In this document: piece by piece, positions 10,921 through 21,500 of the stretch
Numbering within the stretch: the stretch's first letter is position 1
Layout: the number at the start of each line of letters is the position of its first letter
Assembly (NCBI GenBank): GCA_022749755.1
Contig: CM040441.1
Span: forward strand, 24,309,603-24,373,602
Length of the DNA: 64,000 bases
Source: Azadirachta indica
Taxonomy: Eukaryota > Streptophyta > Magnoliopsida > Sapindales > Meliaceae
Reading direction: 5' to 3'
Notes under the pieces: generated by a model
Told to the model about the DNA's origin: nothing
The model's input: only the letters and a program-made list of their open reading frames with translations
The model's database searches: none
Position numbers and translations under genes: made by a program

Positions 10921-12332
10921 AATAAGGACATTACATTTGTTTTTTTATTGAAATTATTGTGGCAGTAAGGTCGATTCTATAATTAATAGATTTAGTCAAA
11001 ATAATATTAAAATTGATCTTATTATTTTGTTATAATAATAATAATTTGTACTTGATATTGAGATTTTGTTATGACTAAATCCAATATATATTTTAAAGTT
11101 TCATTTAAAAATATTTCTTTTCACATAAAGTTGACCCCTAAAATATACAAATATCATTGTGGTCATAAATAATAAGAATTAAAGACTATGTATATCTTTA
11201 AAAGAAATATTCATAAAAAACACAAAAATAAAGATCAAATTATTTGCTGCAGCAATATGTAACTAAATGTATAAATTATTTATTTAAGAAAAGTGAAAGC
11301 ACCATTTATAAAAGAACACCTATAAAACTAAAGTTTCAAAATCCCTTTTAAAAGGACATTGTATTCAAAATTTCATTTAAATTATGGTACGTTAATTGTC
11401 GGGTATTATTTTATTTATGACTTACTTTAAAATGTAGATAGTTTTAAATTTTAAAGAAACTACATTTATTAAGAAAATTTTTCTAAATTTTTAAAAACTT
11501 ATGATCATCCACAAATTTATTTTAAATTCTATTACTAATTTTAACCTATAAACTATTGATTGAACCATTTTATCTTCACCTACAAAAAACTTCAAATTTT
11601 AAGTGATAAGTTTCAAGAATTAAGACTCATTACTTTAGATTAGAGTGCGTAAGGTTGCATTTGAGACTCAACACTTTAGAATAATATTGAAAAAACAATT
11701 CGAGACTCGTCATTTTTAAAATTATGTTCTTTTTATAAATGATGACAAAATAATTGAAATTTTTTTCAATAGTATTAGAAATTTAAAGTAGGATAAACTA
11801 AAAAATCTAACTCAATTTTTTGCTAAATTTTTAATTTTTGCACGGGGAAACGCAAACATCTTTTATTTATAATTTTTTATTTATTTTGTCCAATGAGAAT
11901 GATAAAATAACAAATTAATTTTTACATTACTTAAAAATAAACATTTGATAATTCAAACTAAAAATGTCATTTAAAATCAATGACAATGAAACGAAAACAA
12001 AAGGAAAAAAGGTTATGATATTAAAACTAAATTTGAAAAAATAAAAAATTTTGTTTCTTACTAAATTTTATTTATTCAAATTTTGCTCAAAATAATAATG
12101 GGTTTAAGAATCATAAAATTGATAGAATTTGAATAATTAATATTGATGCCTAATTAAGTTAAGCTGAGATTTAGTAGAGAGCTACAACCTATTAACTTCT
12201 TAATATAGTATAATACTTCAGTAAATTAATTGTTTTTTACGGCCTTTAAATTCGGTTACGGTACGAGTCCGGGTCCGGTTAACTAAAACCCGGTCCAGAC
12301 CCGAAATTCTGCCGCCATTGCCTAAATTCAAT

Positions 12333-12340
12333 TATAAAAA
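12333..12340 (+). promoter_or_regulatory. Putative TATA box of the 12.5-k gene
   Basis: TATAAAAA lies about 146 bases before the ATG at 12479. The mirror copy has the weaker TATAATAA at 53532-53539. Confidence 0.5.
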
Positions 12341-12478
12341 CCCACTCCCTACAATTTATTCGATAGATCAGTTCAGTTGGGTCGTCTATTCCCATTCTCT
12401 CTCCAAGATTGCACTTACCCTCCACCGTTCGTTGTTGGTTGAGAACCCCTTAGATTTCTCAAGCAGTCGAATTCCAAG

Positions 12479-13875
12479 ATGAAGTGTCCTAGGACTCCGT
12501 CTACAAATGACATTCCTTCAATTAAATTTCCGCCTCGGCCGCCCACTTTCAAGAGGGAAATGGGATCATATCCGGTGCAGAGGCCAAGAGTTGCCTTATT
12601 CCCGAGGTTTGGTTTGGTTCTCTTCATCTTGTTCGATGTGTAGTTATCAAGATTCTTCCTTCCTTTAACTTATGTTGCAAGCATGGATCTTTTTGTTTTC
12701 TGATTATGTAATTGGATAAAGATTACTGGGTGTTTTCCTGAATTTCAATGTTTTGATCTGTTTGTATTTTCAGTTCTAAAAGTTCTTGTCATTGTTTTAT
12801 GTTCTGGTTATTAATGATTTTTTGAACTTCCTGGCTTGTTACGGCATGAAAATAGTGTTCTCTTGGTTATGGTTTTGGGCTTTGATTATAGGTTGATTTT
12901 AATGTTCTGTGAGACTTGTTGTTGCATGAAAATAGTGCTCTCTTGATTATGATTTTGGGTTTTAATTATAGGTTGATTTAATGTTGTTTGATACTTGTTT
13001 CAATTGAAAACATTCTTGGGTCATCTTGGATGAAACTTGACAGAGGGATATGAGGTTTGTAATTACGGGTTTAAAAGTTGTTGTCTTTATTACGTTTATA
13101 TGTTCTGGTTGTCTTATTGACTAAGATTTTCTGAACTTCTAGCCTTACTGTGATGTTGATTCTGGTTTTTGAATTGCAGTTATACTTTAATTTTATGTAG
13201 TAGGATAGTTCTGTCACTTGGTAAAGATTCTTGATTCAAATTAGGTGTTCAAGTTGTCGCTCAGTATTTTATTTTGGTTTTCAGACTTTATTCATACTTT
13301 CAATTTTAGTAGTTTAATAATCATATCACTTGGTGAAGATTCTTCGGGTCAAATGAGGTTTTCATGTTGTCAATCTTTTTTGTGTTTCTTTAATAGATAG
13401 AACTCCTTTAAAGTTTTTGGTTTTAATGTTTTGAATGTGATTTTAGTCCTATGATTGAAATTGTTCGGTAATGGTTCTGTGGCAGTATCTAAAGAAGATG
13501 AGAAAGTGCATGAGGGAGTTTTTGGGCTATGCAGAAGAGTGTGTCAATGCACAGATGGGCATGAACGCTGAAAAGAGTCAATATGATAACAATACGGGGA
13601 CCGGCAATAACATTGGTGCTTCATTGGTATCAATACTCTTCCATGCAATTATCCTTGTTAGTTTGTGTTTAATTGCCAATGACATTGATGAAATTGGAGT
13701 GGTTATTTACTGCATGTGATTCTTTGCTCTTTAGGAAAATTCTGATGATGGTTATAATGAAATTGTGACTGTGGACAAGAGAAAAGAGGCCTTGATTGTT
13801 AATGTGAAGTGTCCGTGTGGTGCCAGTTATCAAATTCTCCTTTTGGAAGGCATTTGCTACTACAAGCTTGTGTAG
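12479..13875 (+). pseudogene. CPCG-family three-exon gene, near-complete copy
   Basis: Exon 1 is 12479-12606 (KCPRTPSTNDIPSIKFPPRP..., donor GAG/GT). Exon 2 is 13486-13626 (47 codons after GGCAG, starting YLKKMRKCMREFLGY). Exon 3 is 13735-13875 (after CTTTAG, containing VNVKCPCGASYQILLLEG and ending CYYKLV-stop). The protein would be about 136 residues. Exons 2 and 3 are fully open and join in phase 0. Exon 1 as read from its ATG is one base short of phase 0. The best explanation is a single-base loss near 12584, because the copy at 57 k ends exon 1 with SCPNPK in phase and this copy would read SCLIPE without the loss. A later in-phase donor (TTG/GTTCTC, 12617) could rescue a product. Function unknown. 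The Cys-Pro-Cys-Gly motif might bind metal, which is inference only. Confidence 0.7.
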
Positions 13876-13889
13876 AAGAAGTGGCTAAT

Positions 13890-14940
13890 TGTGGCCGTAT
13901 AAGGTTGATAATGAGTACCCATTGAGCACCTACAGTTTGTTGGATTTGATTATAGCCAACTTCCGTTTTCTCGCATCAACTGGATTTTATTTTTGTCTAA
14001 TAGGATTTGTAGATAATATATTTCAAGCCAATATAGTTCATTACAGTACAAATTATTCCCGGACATGCATTTATTTTAGCAGCCATTTCGATTGGGGTGA
14101 AGTGGATTAGTTCATATTCAGAGCAGTGTTTGTGTTTGCAGTTCTGTGTATTACTTGGATTATTTTTCTAGCCACTACATGTAAAGCAATAATATTGTGC
14201 ACTCTTAATGACAGCTTAGCTAAAAGTATTTAGCTTACTGAGAAGTTCAAATCCTAAATCAAAATAGTGTCCAGTGAGAGTGGCTATCATGAATTTGATT
14301 TGTCTTTCTTATTGCTGTATGGTGTCAAAATATGCAAAATTGTTTTGATGGTTTTTTCCTTATTTGAGAACAATAGAAAACGAAGTGAAAGAGTAATGAC
14401 CACTCTTCAGCTAATATTTGAGTTACTTTTGGGTTCTTATGAATCAACCCTTTGATATTAGAATAGTTACCATGTTGCTAGAATAAAGTCTCTTGTTTGA
14501 GCATGTTTGATGTTTAGTGGAGGCAAGATATAAAGATTCTACCATTAGGAGTATGAGCTCTAAACAGCTTTTATTACTTCTTTTCATAAAAGAACAAAGT
14601 TTGAGCAGCTTGTGCCCTAATTTTGGTACTTTTCCTTTCTTTTCAACTAGTTTGTTTTAGCCTTTTTTGGTGGCAATGTTTGTGTCTTCTACTCAATGTC
14701 TAATACATTTTCTTATTTTTCACTTGCTTACTCCTTTTTATTTTTAACCACTTAAACTTTATCTTCTAGATTTCCTTTAGTCTTGAAAAGTTTCCTATTT
14801 GTCAAAAAATAATACTTCATCTTGATTATTTTCCTTTAAATCCATGCTTTTATTTATTCTGGGAAATGGCTTTTTATTTTTATTCTTTATCTTTATTTGT
14901 TGTTTTTATTTCTTGAGTGTTTGATGTAATATTAATGGGC
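13890..14940. other. Downstream flank, no gene recognised
   Basis: AT-rich sequence, partly mirrored at 52100-52560. Short ORFs here show no convincing composition. Confidence 0.4.
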
Positions 14941-14951
14941 AAGTGTTGTAG

Positions 14952-15130
14952 ATGAAGATGATGGTGAAATTGGAAATGATAGAATAGTCTGCATAGAAAA
15001 TCAGCTTTATACTCAACGTTATGCCAATGATACTAAATCTAATATCATAGCTGAGAATGATTCAATTCAGGCTGATTTTCCAGACTATGTTCAGATGCAA
15101 AATATGCCCCAGTGTCCTCTGTTTGACTGA
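14952..15130 (+). CDS. Terminal coding exon of an unidentified acidic protein
   Basis: After a GTTGTAG acceptor, 59 codons run open in the frame beginning GAT/GAA and end in TGA at 15128-15130. The product is acidic and polar (EDDGEIGNDRIVCIENQ near the start, FPDYVQMQNMPQCPLFD at the end), unlike random AT-rich translation. No upstream exon in frame was found, and the mirror arm at 51-52 k has no counterpart. It is therefore probably a stranded last exon of another gene inserted into or retained in this arm. Protein not recognised. Confidence 0.4.
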
Positions 15131-15814
15131 AGAAACCATGAGGGCTCGGCTCATCTTAATTCCAAGATAACCAGCAGCATGTTGAGTACATTACGTATAA
15201 AACAAGTAGATTCCTGTGTGATTTTGTTTTTTGGTGTTTTACGGTTCCAAAGAAAGAATACTATGAGAATCTAAGCTTGTTCTAATTTAATCGAAATGAT
15301 TACTTTAGGTCTAATATCTTATAACAAAAGTTGATAGAATGTCCAGTTTAGCAGTCTTGTTTATTTGACACCCCATCCCTATGCATGATTTGTCTATTAG
15401 GCTTCAGCCCTTCAATATTTTCATGTTGTTTAGACATAATAGCACCTGCTATTTTCTATATACAATAATGTGCATCATAGTTGATTTATTTTAAATTGCA
15501 GTTTCTCTCTCTTTCTAACTGCTGAAAGTCTGTCTTGTGGCTTGGGGGATTTGGCTATCTAATTCACCCCTAATCGAAATGGCTGCTAAAACAAATTGAT
15601 GATAGCTAGGAATGATTAATAATACAGACTAAATCATGTTGTTATCTGCAAATCCTAAACTGCAAGATAATCCCAGGATGACGATGAGGTGAGCCTCTTG
15701 CTCAAGAATTATTAATGCACGAGTTTATAGTAAACAGCCATCATTCAATCCAATTTTCATCACACAAACTAACAAGGATATATAATTGCATGAAGAATGA
15801 ATTTCAATAATACC

Positions 15815-15900
15815 AATAATGAAGTATCAATGTTGCTGTTACTGGTCACTCCATTGTTATTGTGACTGTTTTCGGCGTTCATGCTCATTTCTGCATTTTG
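15815..15900 (-). pseudogene. 3' half of CPCG-family exon 2
   Basis: The minus strand encodes EMSMNAENSHNNNGVTSNSN, matching the exon-2 tail MGMNAEKSQYDNNTGTGNN of the gene at 13486. A GTATTATTG donor-like site follows. No exon 1 or 3 is attached. Sister fragments lie at about 35490-35530 (+), 51430-51470 (+) and 60895-60990 (-), all with the same flank (TGTTTAGCA...GGAGATGGTAAAGACAAAGG). Confidence 0.6.
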
Positions 15901-16009
15901 TCACATACTATGAACAAAACATGTTTAGCAGAGTGGAGGAGATGGTAAAGACAAAGGGCTCCAAGCAGTTTGTGCGAGTGAGTGAGTCCTCATTTCATTA
16001 AAAAATCTC

Positions 16010-16300
16010 ATCTCACATTGTTTACTATTTTTGATTGAATTAATTATATGACACTCATTAAATGTGGCTTATATATGCTATTTTTGGTCCTTTATTGTAG
16101 AAGCTATCTGTGCATTAATTAACGAACTTGAATCCAATTAGGTCATTGCTTCAAAAGCTAACACCGTGACACCATTATGCTTTGTTTGAAGTTATATTGT
16201 AGGAACACTGTGACAGCATTATGCTTTATTTGAAGTTATAAGTAATTATGTAGTTTTTCAATTTTTATAGACTCCAATTCCTAAGTGTAAGCTTATGGCC
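16010..16300. other. Spacer with a short tandem duplication
   Basis: Two near-copies of the phrase ACACTGTGACAGCATTATGCTTT / ACACCGTGACACCATTATGC lie about 45 bases apart (16160-16230). No gene seen. Confidence 0.4.
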
Positions 16301-16301
16301 G

Positions 16302-17176
16302 ATTAGAAATGTTTGCTTGTGGAAGCAAAACTAGGAAGATTGTATTGAGCAGAGGATGACTTGACTATTGCAAGATTATCGAGCTTATTGATGTTAATCA
16401 GGTTATGTTGTGATTTAATTATTATTAGATGAAGGTTATCCTAATGCTTTACGAATCCAAAATCATCACAATCATTATGGCCAATTTCAGGATGAAGAGT
16501 TCATTGACGAGACTGGCATAGATGCTTTAGCTGTGTGCATTGGTAATGCACATGGAAAATACCCTTCAAGTGGCCCCAACCTTGGACTTGATTTACTAAA
16601 AGCAAGTATACACTTCATACATTTTCCACTTCAATTTATTGCAGTTTCTGTATGGACATGAATCTTAGTCTATTGGATAGGAAAATTTTGAATACCAGAA
16701 GTTGTTTAGTTTCCAGATTTCCCCATAGAGTTTCCATTGTAGTAGTATATAGGGATATTGTATCCTTTGAAATCTTGGTTACTGATTCCATATTTTTCTT
16801 CCATTTCTAGGATTTGCATGCCTTGAACTCAAAGAGAGGCATGTTCCTGGTGCTTCATGGAGCTTCTAGTTTGTCAAAGGAACTCATAAAGGTAAATCTA
16901 TTCATCTTGGATTATTGCTAACTAGTTTACATGTAAATAAAAATCTAAATGTTTTTAATGGTTGACATAATAAATCTTCTAAAATTTATTGAATAGGGAT
17001 GTATAGAGAGAGGAGTATATATGAAAATTCGACGTGAAGACCAAGGTGTGGAAGGCTTATATGGAATATCTCTATCAGCAGGTTCAAGGAAGATCTAATC
17101 CATTTATGGCTTCTGCAAAAGAACCCAACAAAGTCATTGTTGCAGAAATGATGCGTCTATCTGGTTCATTTGGATA
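16302..17176 (+). pseudogene. C-terminal class II aldolase-domain fragment (fusion-gene remnant)
   Basis: Four exon pieces appear in order. The first, about 16302-16400, is degenerate: LVEAKLGRLY then a stop, ending DVNQ. The second is 16491-16601 (TGIDALAVCIGNAHGKYP). The third is 16811-16891 (LHALNSKRGMFLVLHGASS). The fourth is about 16997-17176, which begins GCIERGVYMKI, shifts frame, and ends LSGSFG. The pattern matches the last domain of the large plant protein that joins hydroxyacid-dehydrogenase-like domains, a sugar-kinase-like domain and a class II ketose-bisphosphate aldolase (the At1g18270 type). Upstream domains are absent. The intron after the second exon would use a GC donor (AAA/GCAAGT). 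The stop and frameshift make it a pseudogene. The first intron-exon order rules out a processed copy. Confidence 0.8.
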
Positions 17177-17189
17177 AGCATGAAGACAT

Positions 17190-18015
17190 GTACATCCATA
17201 TGATAAAATAAAGAAGACCAATAATATCTGTTGTTTGATCATCTTCATTATATATATTCCTAGAATAATAACTGTAAAATTGATGCCTTTTTCTCATATG
17301 TTTTCCAGTTACTTTGTTAGCATTAAATTTGTAAGGCATATTAGTGTATTGTTCATTTATGAATTTCGTAATTCTAATTTCAAAACCAAAACTTTTTCAC
17401 TGAACTTCTTCGCGCCCTGAAACTTTTCCTTCCAGTAAATGAAGATAATGGGCAATTAATGCAGCCATGGGTCCTTCCTTGCATATATAACTTCTCCAAA
17501 ACGGCAAGCCCTCAATCTTCATGCATTTATTTAATACAATACATCTTAAGTATTGAAATATTTAAATTAGATAATCTTAATTCAACTCCAAACAATTCCT
17601 TAAACTAAATAATTTCCTTGCAACATCCCAATTCCAATAACCATTCGTTCATGTTGATTACAATTTTCAATAAATATAAATTTAACCAAGACAAAAACTT
17701 GTGCAATTAGTAAAAGCAATACAAACAATTAATAAACCTATCTTACCTTCCAAGCCAATCTATCGACTCACCAGTCTAAACATAAATTAAATATGCAAAA
17801 CATCAACTGATCAGAAGTGAACTATCTATCGACATGAACCAAAATATCACATGCATAGCACCATTTACGTTCACCATAGGCTTGTGAATATATACCCTCT
17901 TTCTCCAATTCTGAAACATATAGCACATAACTATACAAAGAGCTTATAGACATTAACAAATTACACACTATGATTATACTAAATGTGAAACGAAAAGAAC
18001 TGGGCTGTGAATAAA
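17190..18015. other. Single-copy intergenic DNA, no gene seen
   Basis: AT-rich DNA with no match elsewhere in the window. The short ORF at 17235-17420 has only hydrophobic AT-driven composition. Confidence 0.4.
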
Positions 18016-18016
18016 A

Positions 18017-18024
18017 TTTTTATT
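18017..18024 (-). terminator. Likely poly(A) signal of the J-domain gene
   Basis: An AATAAA on the minus strand lies about 35 bases beyond the stop codon at 18056. Confidence 0.4.
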
Positions 18025-18055
18025 AATCGGCCTAGAAGCCAAATTAAATTGCAAA

Positions 18056-18841
18056 TCAAGAACATCTTATTACACTTGGAGGATTATCCCCAAAGAAAAA
18101 ATCATAACAAAAAGCAAAACTACTATCTTTGGGGCCAAAGCATAGCACGTCCTCATCATCTCTACCATTATGTGTAATTACAATCTTTCTACCACCATCC
18201 CGATCATTGATTTCTACTCTCACAATGTAACTTTTGCTGCATGAACAGTAATTTCTTGGTTGGTTTGTCCTTTTGTATGCGGATGAAGTATCGTCAGCTG
18301 TTGGAGGCTGAGGCCGAGACCAACTTGAATCTGGGGTTTTGGCTTTCTTCGAACTGAACCGACTATCACGAGAGAACTGTTGATCATCATTAGCTGTTGG
18401 AGGCCAAGGTCGAGACCAACTGGAATCTGCGGTTTTGCCTTTGCTAGAACTGAATCGACTGTCGTAAACTTCTCTCTTTTCAGGGTTTGTCAAAACGTCA
18501 AGGGCCGATTGAATAAGCTTGAATGCACCATCGGCGGCAACGGAAGGGTTCTTATCGGGGTGCAACATCAGCGCCAATCTCTTGTAGTGTTTCCTGATCA
18601 CGCTGGTATCAGTTTCAGGATCAGTAATGGCTAGGAGTTCATACCAGGTGGTAGATTTCTTGGCTGCCAATTGGTGAATTTTGTAGGCGGTGAAGTATTC
18701 TTCGATGTTGGGAAGATGTGGGTTGAAATCCTTGGCTGCTTGGAGACTCTTGACGGCCATGTCTACGTTTTGAAGCTTGAAGTACTCTTCTGCGGCATCT
18801 CTGGCCTTCTCGGCGGCTAACTTGACGGGAGTGCTCAGCAT
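18056..18841 (-). CDS. J-domain (DnaJ/HSP40-like) protein
   Basis: An uninterrupted 261-codon frame. Residues 8-62 form a helical N-terminal region (AEKARDAAEEYFKLQ...) like that preceding the J domain in plant DNAJ proteins of the DUF3444 group. Residues about 65-127 form the J domain (TTWYELLAITDPETD..., LMLHPDKN, AFKLIQSALDVLTNPEKR). The invariant HPD is at 94-96, needed to stimulate Hsp70 ATPase. Residues 128-153 and 159-184 are an imperfect duplicated Ser/Pro-rich segment (RFSSSKGKTADSSWSRP and RFSSKKAKTPDSSWSRP). The C-terminus (about 185-261) is short and I do not recognise a domain in it. No signal peptide, membrane helix, zinc-finger cysteines or DUF3444 domain is present, so it is a short, probably cytosolic or nuclear co-chaperone. 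The ATG at 18841 is chosen because upstream sequence is not coding-like. It is the only clearly intact gene in the window and lies in its single-copy part. Confidence 0.88.
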   Translation of the reverse strand: MLSTPVKLAAEKARDAAEEYFKLQNVDMAVKSLQAAKDFNPHLPNIEEYFTAYKIHQLAAKKSTTWYELLAITDPETDTSVIRKHYKRLALMLHPDKNPSVAADGAFKLIQSALDVLTNPEKREVYDSRFSSSKGKTADSSWSRPWPPTANDDQQFSRDSRFSSKKAKTPDSSWSRPQPPTADDTSSAYKRTNQPRNYCSCSKSYIVRVEINDRDGGRKIVITHNGRDDEDVLCFGPKDSSFAFCYDFFFGDNPPSVIRCS

Positions 18842-18899
18842 TCTTTCTTCCTTTCTTACGTTGAAGGCAATGATTCAAGAGTATTAATTTGTAGAGTTC

Positions 18900-20030
18900 A
18901 CCAGGTAGATAGATGATTGCTTGGACTGGACGCTATTTGTTCGCGTCCAGACTGAAAACAAGTCTGTTATTTCGATTACTTTTCCTCTAATTAAAGAGAC
19001 ATTTTAAATTTAAGACAAAAATTCAATATTCGACCAATGACTGTTATATTTTGGAAATTTTAACTCTTATCAAACTGTACTTCTAAAACTGTTGCACGTG
19101 AGCGTTTCTGAGAAAATTGTTGTAAGATTGTATTATTTGTAAATTAAAACTCTTTTAGCAACAACTGCACTTATGAACCTTCCTATGTATGCATATGTAG
19201 CGCAGGCAAAAATCTACACTTTTAGTCTATTAATTGGACTCTCTGTAATCATTTAATGTGCATGAATTCAAAACCAATTGAACCTTTTCTTTCTTAATAT
19301 TCGCCGTTTGAAATACAAGTAAAATTCAATGCCTTAATTTGTATGCTTAATTACTTAAAATTTGGCTTAATTGGAAATGTAATTAAAAATTAATTCTCCT
19401 TGAACATTAAACGAATTTGCTAGTTGTGTTTCCGATAATTGTTTTTAAAAAGTGTATTTCAGGAGTATATTCTCATTACTAGGAATAATAAGTCCCCTGT
19501 TGGAATATTTCCTTTATATGTTTTCAATTTCTATTACATTACTTGGCAGTAAATTGCCAGCATTCTGTACAGAATTAATTGGAAGGACAAGTGTCATGGC
19601 CTTTATGCTCTCAATTAATGCTGTTTTGATGTTATTTTTGGAATGAATGCAGTTAGTTCTTAGAACTGGAATAATGGTTCTGATCATTTTCTTGGCTTAT
19701 GTGCAACAACTACTTTGAAACATGTACTAATTCTCTCTTTTCCTTAGTATTATTCATTCATTCTTAACAATTAACGATGATCAATTCTATGTTTTTGGTC
19801 AAAATTCCTGACGATATTTTTACTACATATACTTAGTAAATGCTTAATTTTTATTAAGAGTAACCAAAGAATATTCTAAAGAATGAGTAGTGCGAAAACT
19901 TTGAGAATTATTGCTACAAGAGATGAGTAGAACAATATAAATGCACCAGAAGTGCATTCAATATGCATGCACTGATTTGCAGCCTAAGCACATTGCTCCC
20001 CATCCTGTGTAGAACATACCAACAAATAAT
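18900..20030. other. Intergenic DNA upstream of the J-domain gene
   Basis: No gene seen. The ORF at 19452-19646 is a hydrophobic AT-driven reading. The duplicated zone resumes near 19950. Confidence 0.4.
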
Positions 20031-20037
20031 AAACAAT

Positions 20038-20158
20038 GCAGTGACTGTTGGTGATGAGCCAACGGGGTTGCCTGATCCGTGAGATTCCTCAGCTTATGCC
20101 TGAAGATAATGTGGCTGCTTCAAATGCAATTGTTGCATCATCTTTGTAAAATCTACAG
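20038..20158 (+). pseudogene. Inverted extra copy of the unidentified gene's last exon
   Basis: Plus-strand reading VTVGDEPTGLPDP is followed, after a frame slip, by IPQLMPEDNVAASNAIVASSL and TAA. The same exon is read on the minus strand at 20871-21000. The two therefore face each other tail to tail about 700 bases apart. Confidence 0.5.
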
Positions 20159-20870
20159 CTTCCATCTGAAGAAATGTGATGAGTCACTTATGACGCGATG
20201 AGATTGCGGGTTTGCTTTGCCATTTATTATCAGGGCTTCCTCAATTATAGATTTCACTTTATGTGGGGTGGGCTTAATTGTTCCAGGTTTCATGCACCTC
20301 AAGATTGCTTAAAGGAAAAATTAATTTGATTTTTCTTGTTTAGAACTGTCTCAAACATTTGTGTTTATACACATACTTATAAAGGAGAAGTTAAAACTGT
20401 ACATGTAAATTGGCATTGAATACCTTGCTTTTAACTCAATACGGGTGAAGCTGAGCCAGAATCTACTTGAGATGAGAACAAAATGGATTATACTTTTGCC
20501 ATACTTTCTACTTATTCTCTTACTACACTACACTTTGTACCAAAGGAACTTATGCCATACTCTCCAGCTTTTAATCTGCTTCTGTTAGTTGTATGAATCA
20601 CTGATTGAAGACATATGATGACGAAAACATTTTAATGCCAACAAACTTGGTCAATTCATTACAATTTAATTTCAATTCTACAATGGAGACGGTTTAAACA
20701 GAGTATTACAAAACAACCTTCATGAATTTTCTCAAACTAAAAACAATAGTGTTCTCCAACTAAGAAAAAGAGATGAAAATCCTGACAATCATCCAAACTT
20801 GGGCATAGAATTGAACTTTTTCTCCATCATTGCATGCAATCGTATTTCTCTGGAAGGAAGCTATGTTATT

Positions 20871-21500
20871 TCACACAGCTGATGCAACACTTGCACTTGA
20901 AGCAACAACATTATCTTCAGGCACAAGCTGAGGAATCTCACTCATCACAGTCTGATCAGGCAATGCCATTGGCTTATTAGTCACCAACAGTCACTGATAT
21001 TAGCATATCAAGAAGGTCACGCAGCATCTCTTTTTTACGTGGCATAGTCATGTGGTCAACACTTGCATTTAGGCTACTTCTTCATTTGGCTGCTGGTTAA
21101 ACATCTTAGGAAGTAGGTACATATCTTCATCAGATATTCCACTAAGTGGGCTGTACTTATTGTCCTATTGCAACATCGCAGTCTGATGATCTATCACTAC
21201 TACCACAAGTGCTTCACGTAGTTCAGCAAAATTGCTTGAATCAATTCCACCAGTTTCTCCTCCCTGAAAATTGTTGTTATTGTCAGATAAAATCTTCTGT
21301 TCCATCATCTCCAATGTTACTTCTTATTGACTTTCTAAATCATTAACAAATGTCTATTTTTGGTTTTGTTGATGGCATAACATCCTTTCAGACTCTTCAG
21401 ATTGAACCATTCTTAATCTTTGGATACTCTTATCAAGCACTGCCATACTCATGAGCACTTCATTCTAGCACCAGCAACACAAGAATAATAAACATGCTCA
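20871..21500 (-). pseudogene. Unidentified acidic gene, 3' portion, decayed
   Basis: Reading the minus strand from about 21500, one frame gives LMSMAVLDKSIQRLRMVQSE, then, after stops, LEMMEQKILSDNNNNFQGG, NFAELREALVVVV and SGISDEDMYLLPKMFNQQ. Further on it reads VMSEIPQLVPEDNVVASSAS and stops at 20871. Several stops and frame changes interrupt it. The heptad-like polar start suggests a coiled coil, and the rest is acidic and probably disordered. Family not recognised. A further decayed direct copy is at 32110-32640. Confidence 0.5.

Larger units (their letters stand above)
8600..12240. other. Long AT-rich intergenic DNA
   Basis: No gene seen. It holds the G-rich patch at 9086-9290 and the AT-rich flank repeat at 9720-10920. 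The rest (10920-12240) shows no recognisable feature. Confidence 0.5.
8030..16010. repeat. Inverted repeat 2, left arm
   Basis: This arm pairs inverted with about 51310-56790. The mirrored landmarks are the dispersed repeat at 8450-8600, the flank with CCACCCAAC/GGGTGGATAGATG near 9990, the AT-rich flank repeat, the three-exon CPCG gene at 12479-13875, the block near 14190 with GCACTCTTAATGAC, and the exon-2 fragment at 15815-15900. The left arm carries extra sequence at about 8195-8450 and the exon at 14952-15130. Confidence 0.7.

Noticed and set aside
12415..12627. Minus-strand ORF over exon 1 of the 12.5-k gene
   Set aside because: Antisense shadow of exon 1 and its leader.
18380..18634. 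Plus-strand ORF within the J-domain gene
   Set aside because: Antisense shadow of the intact gene on the minus strand.
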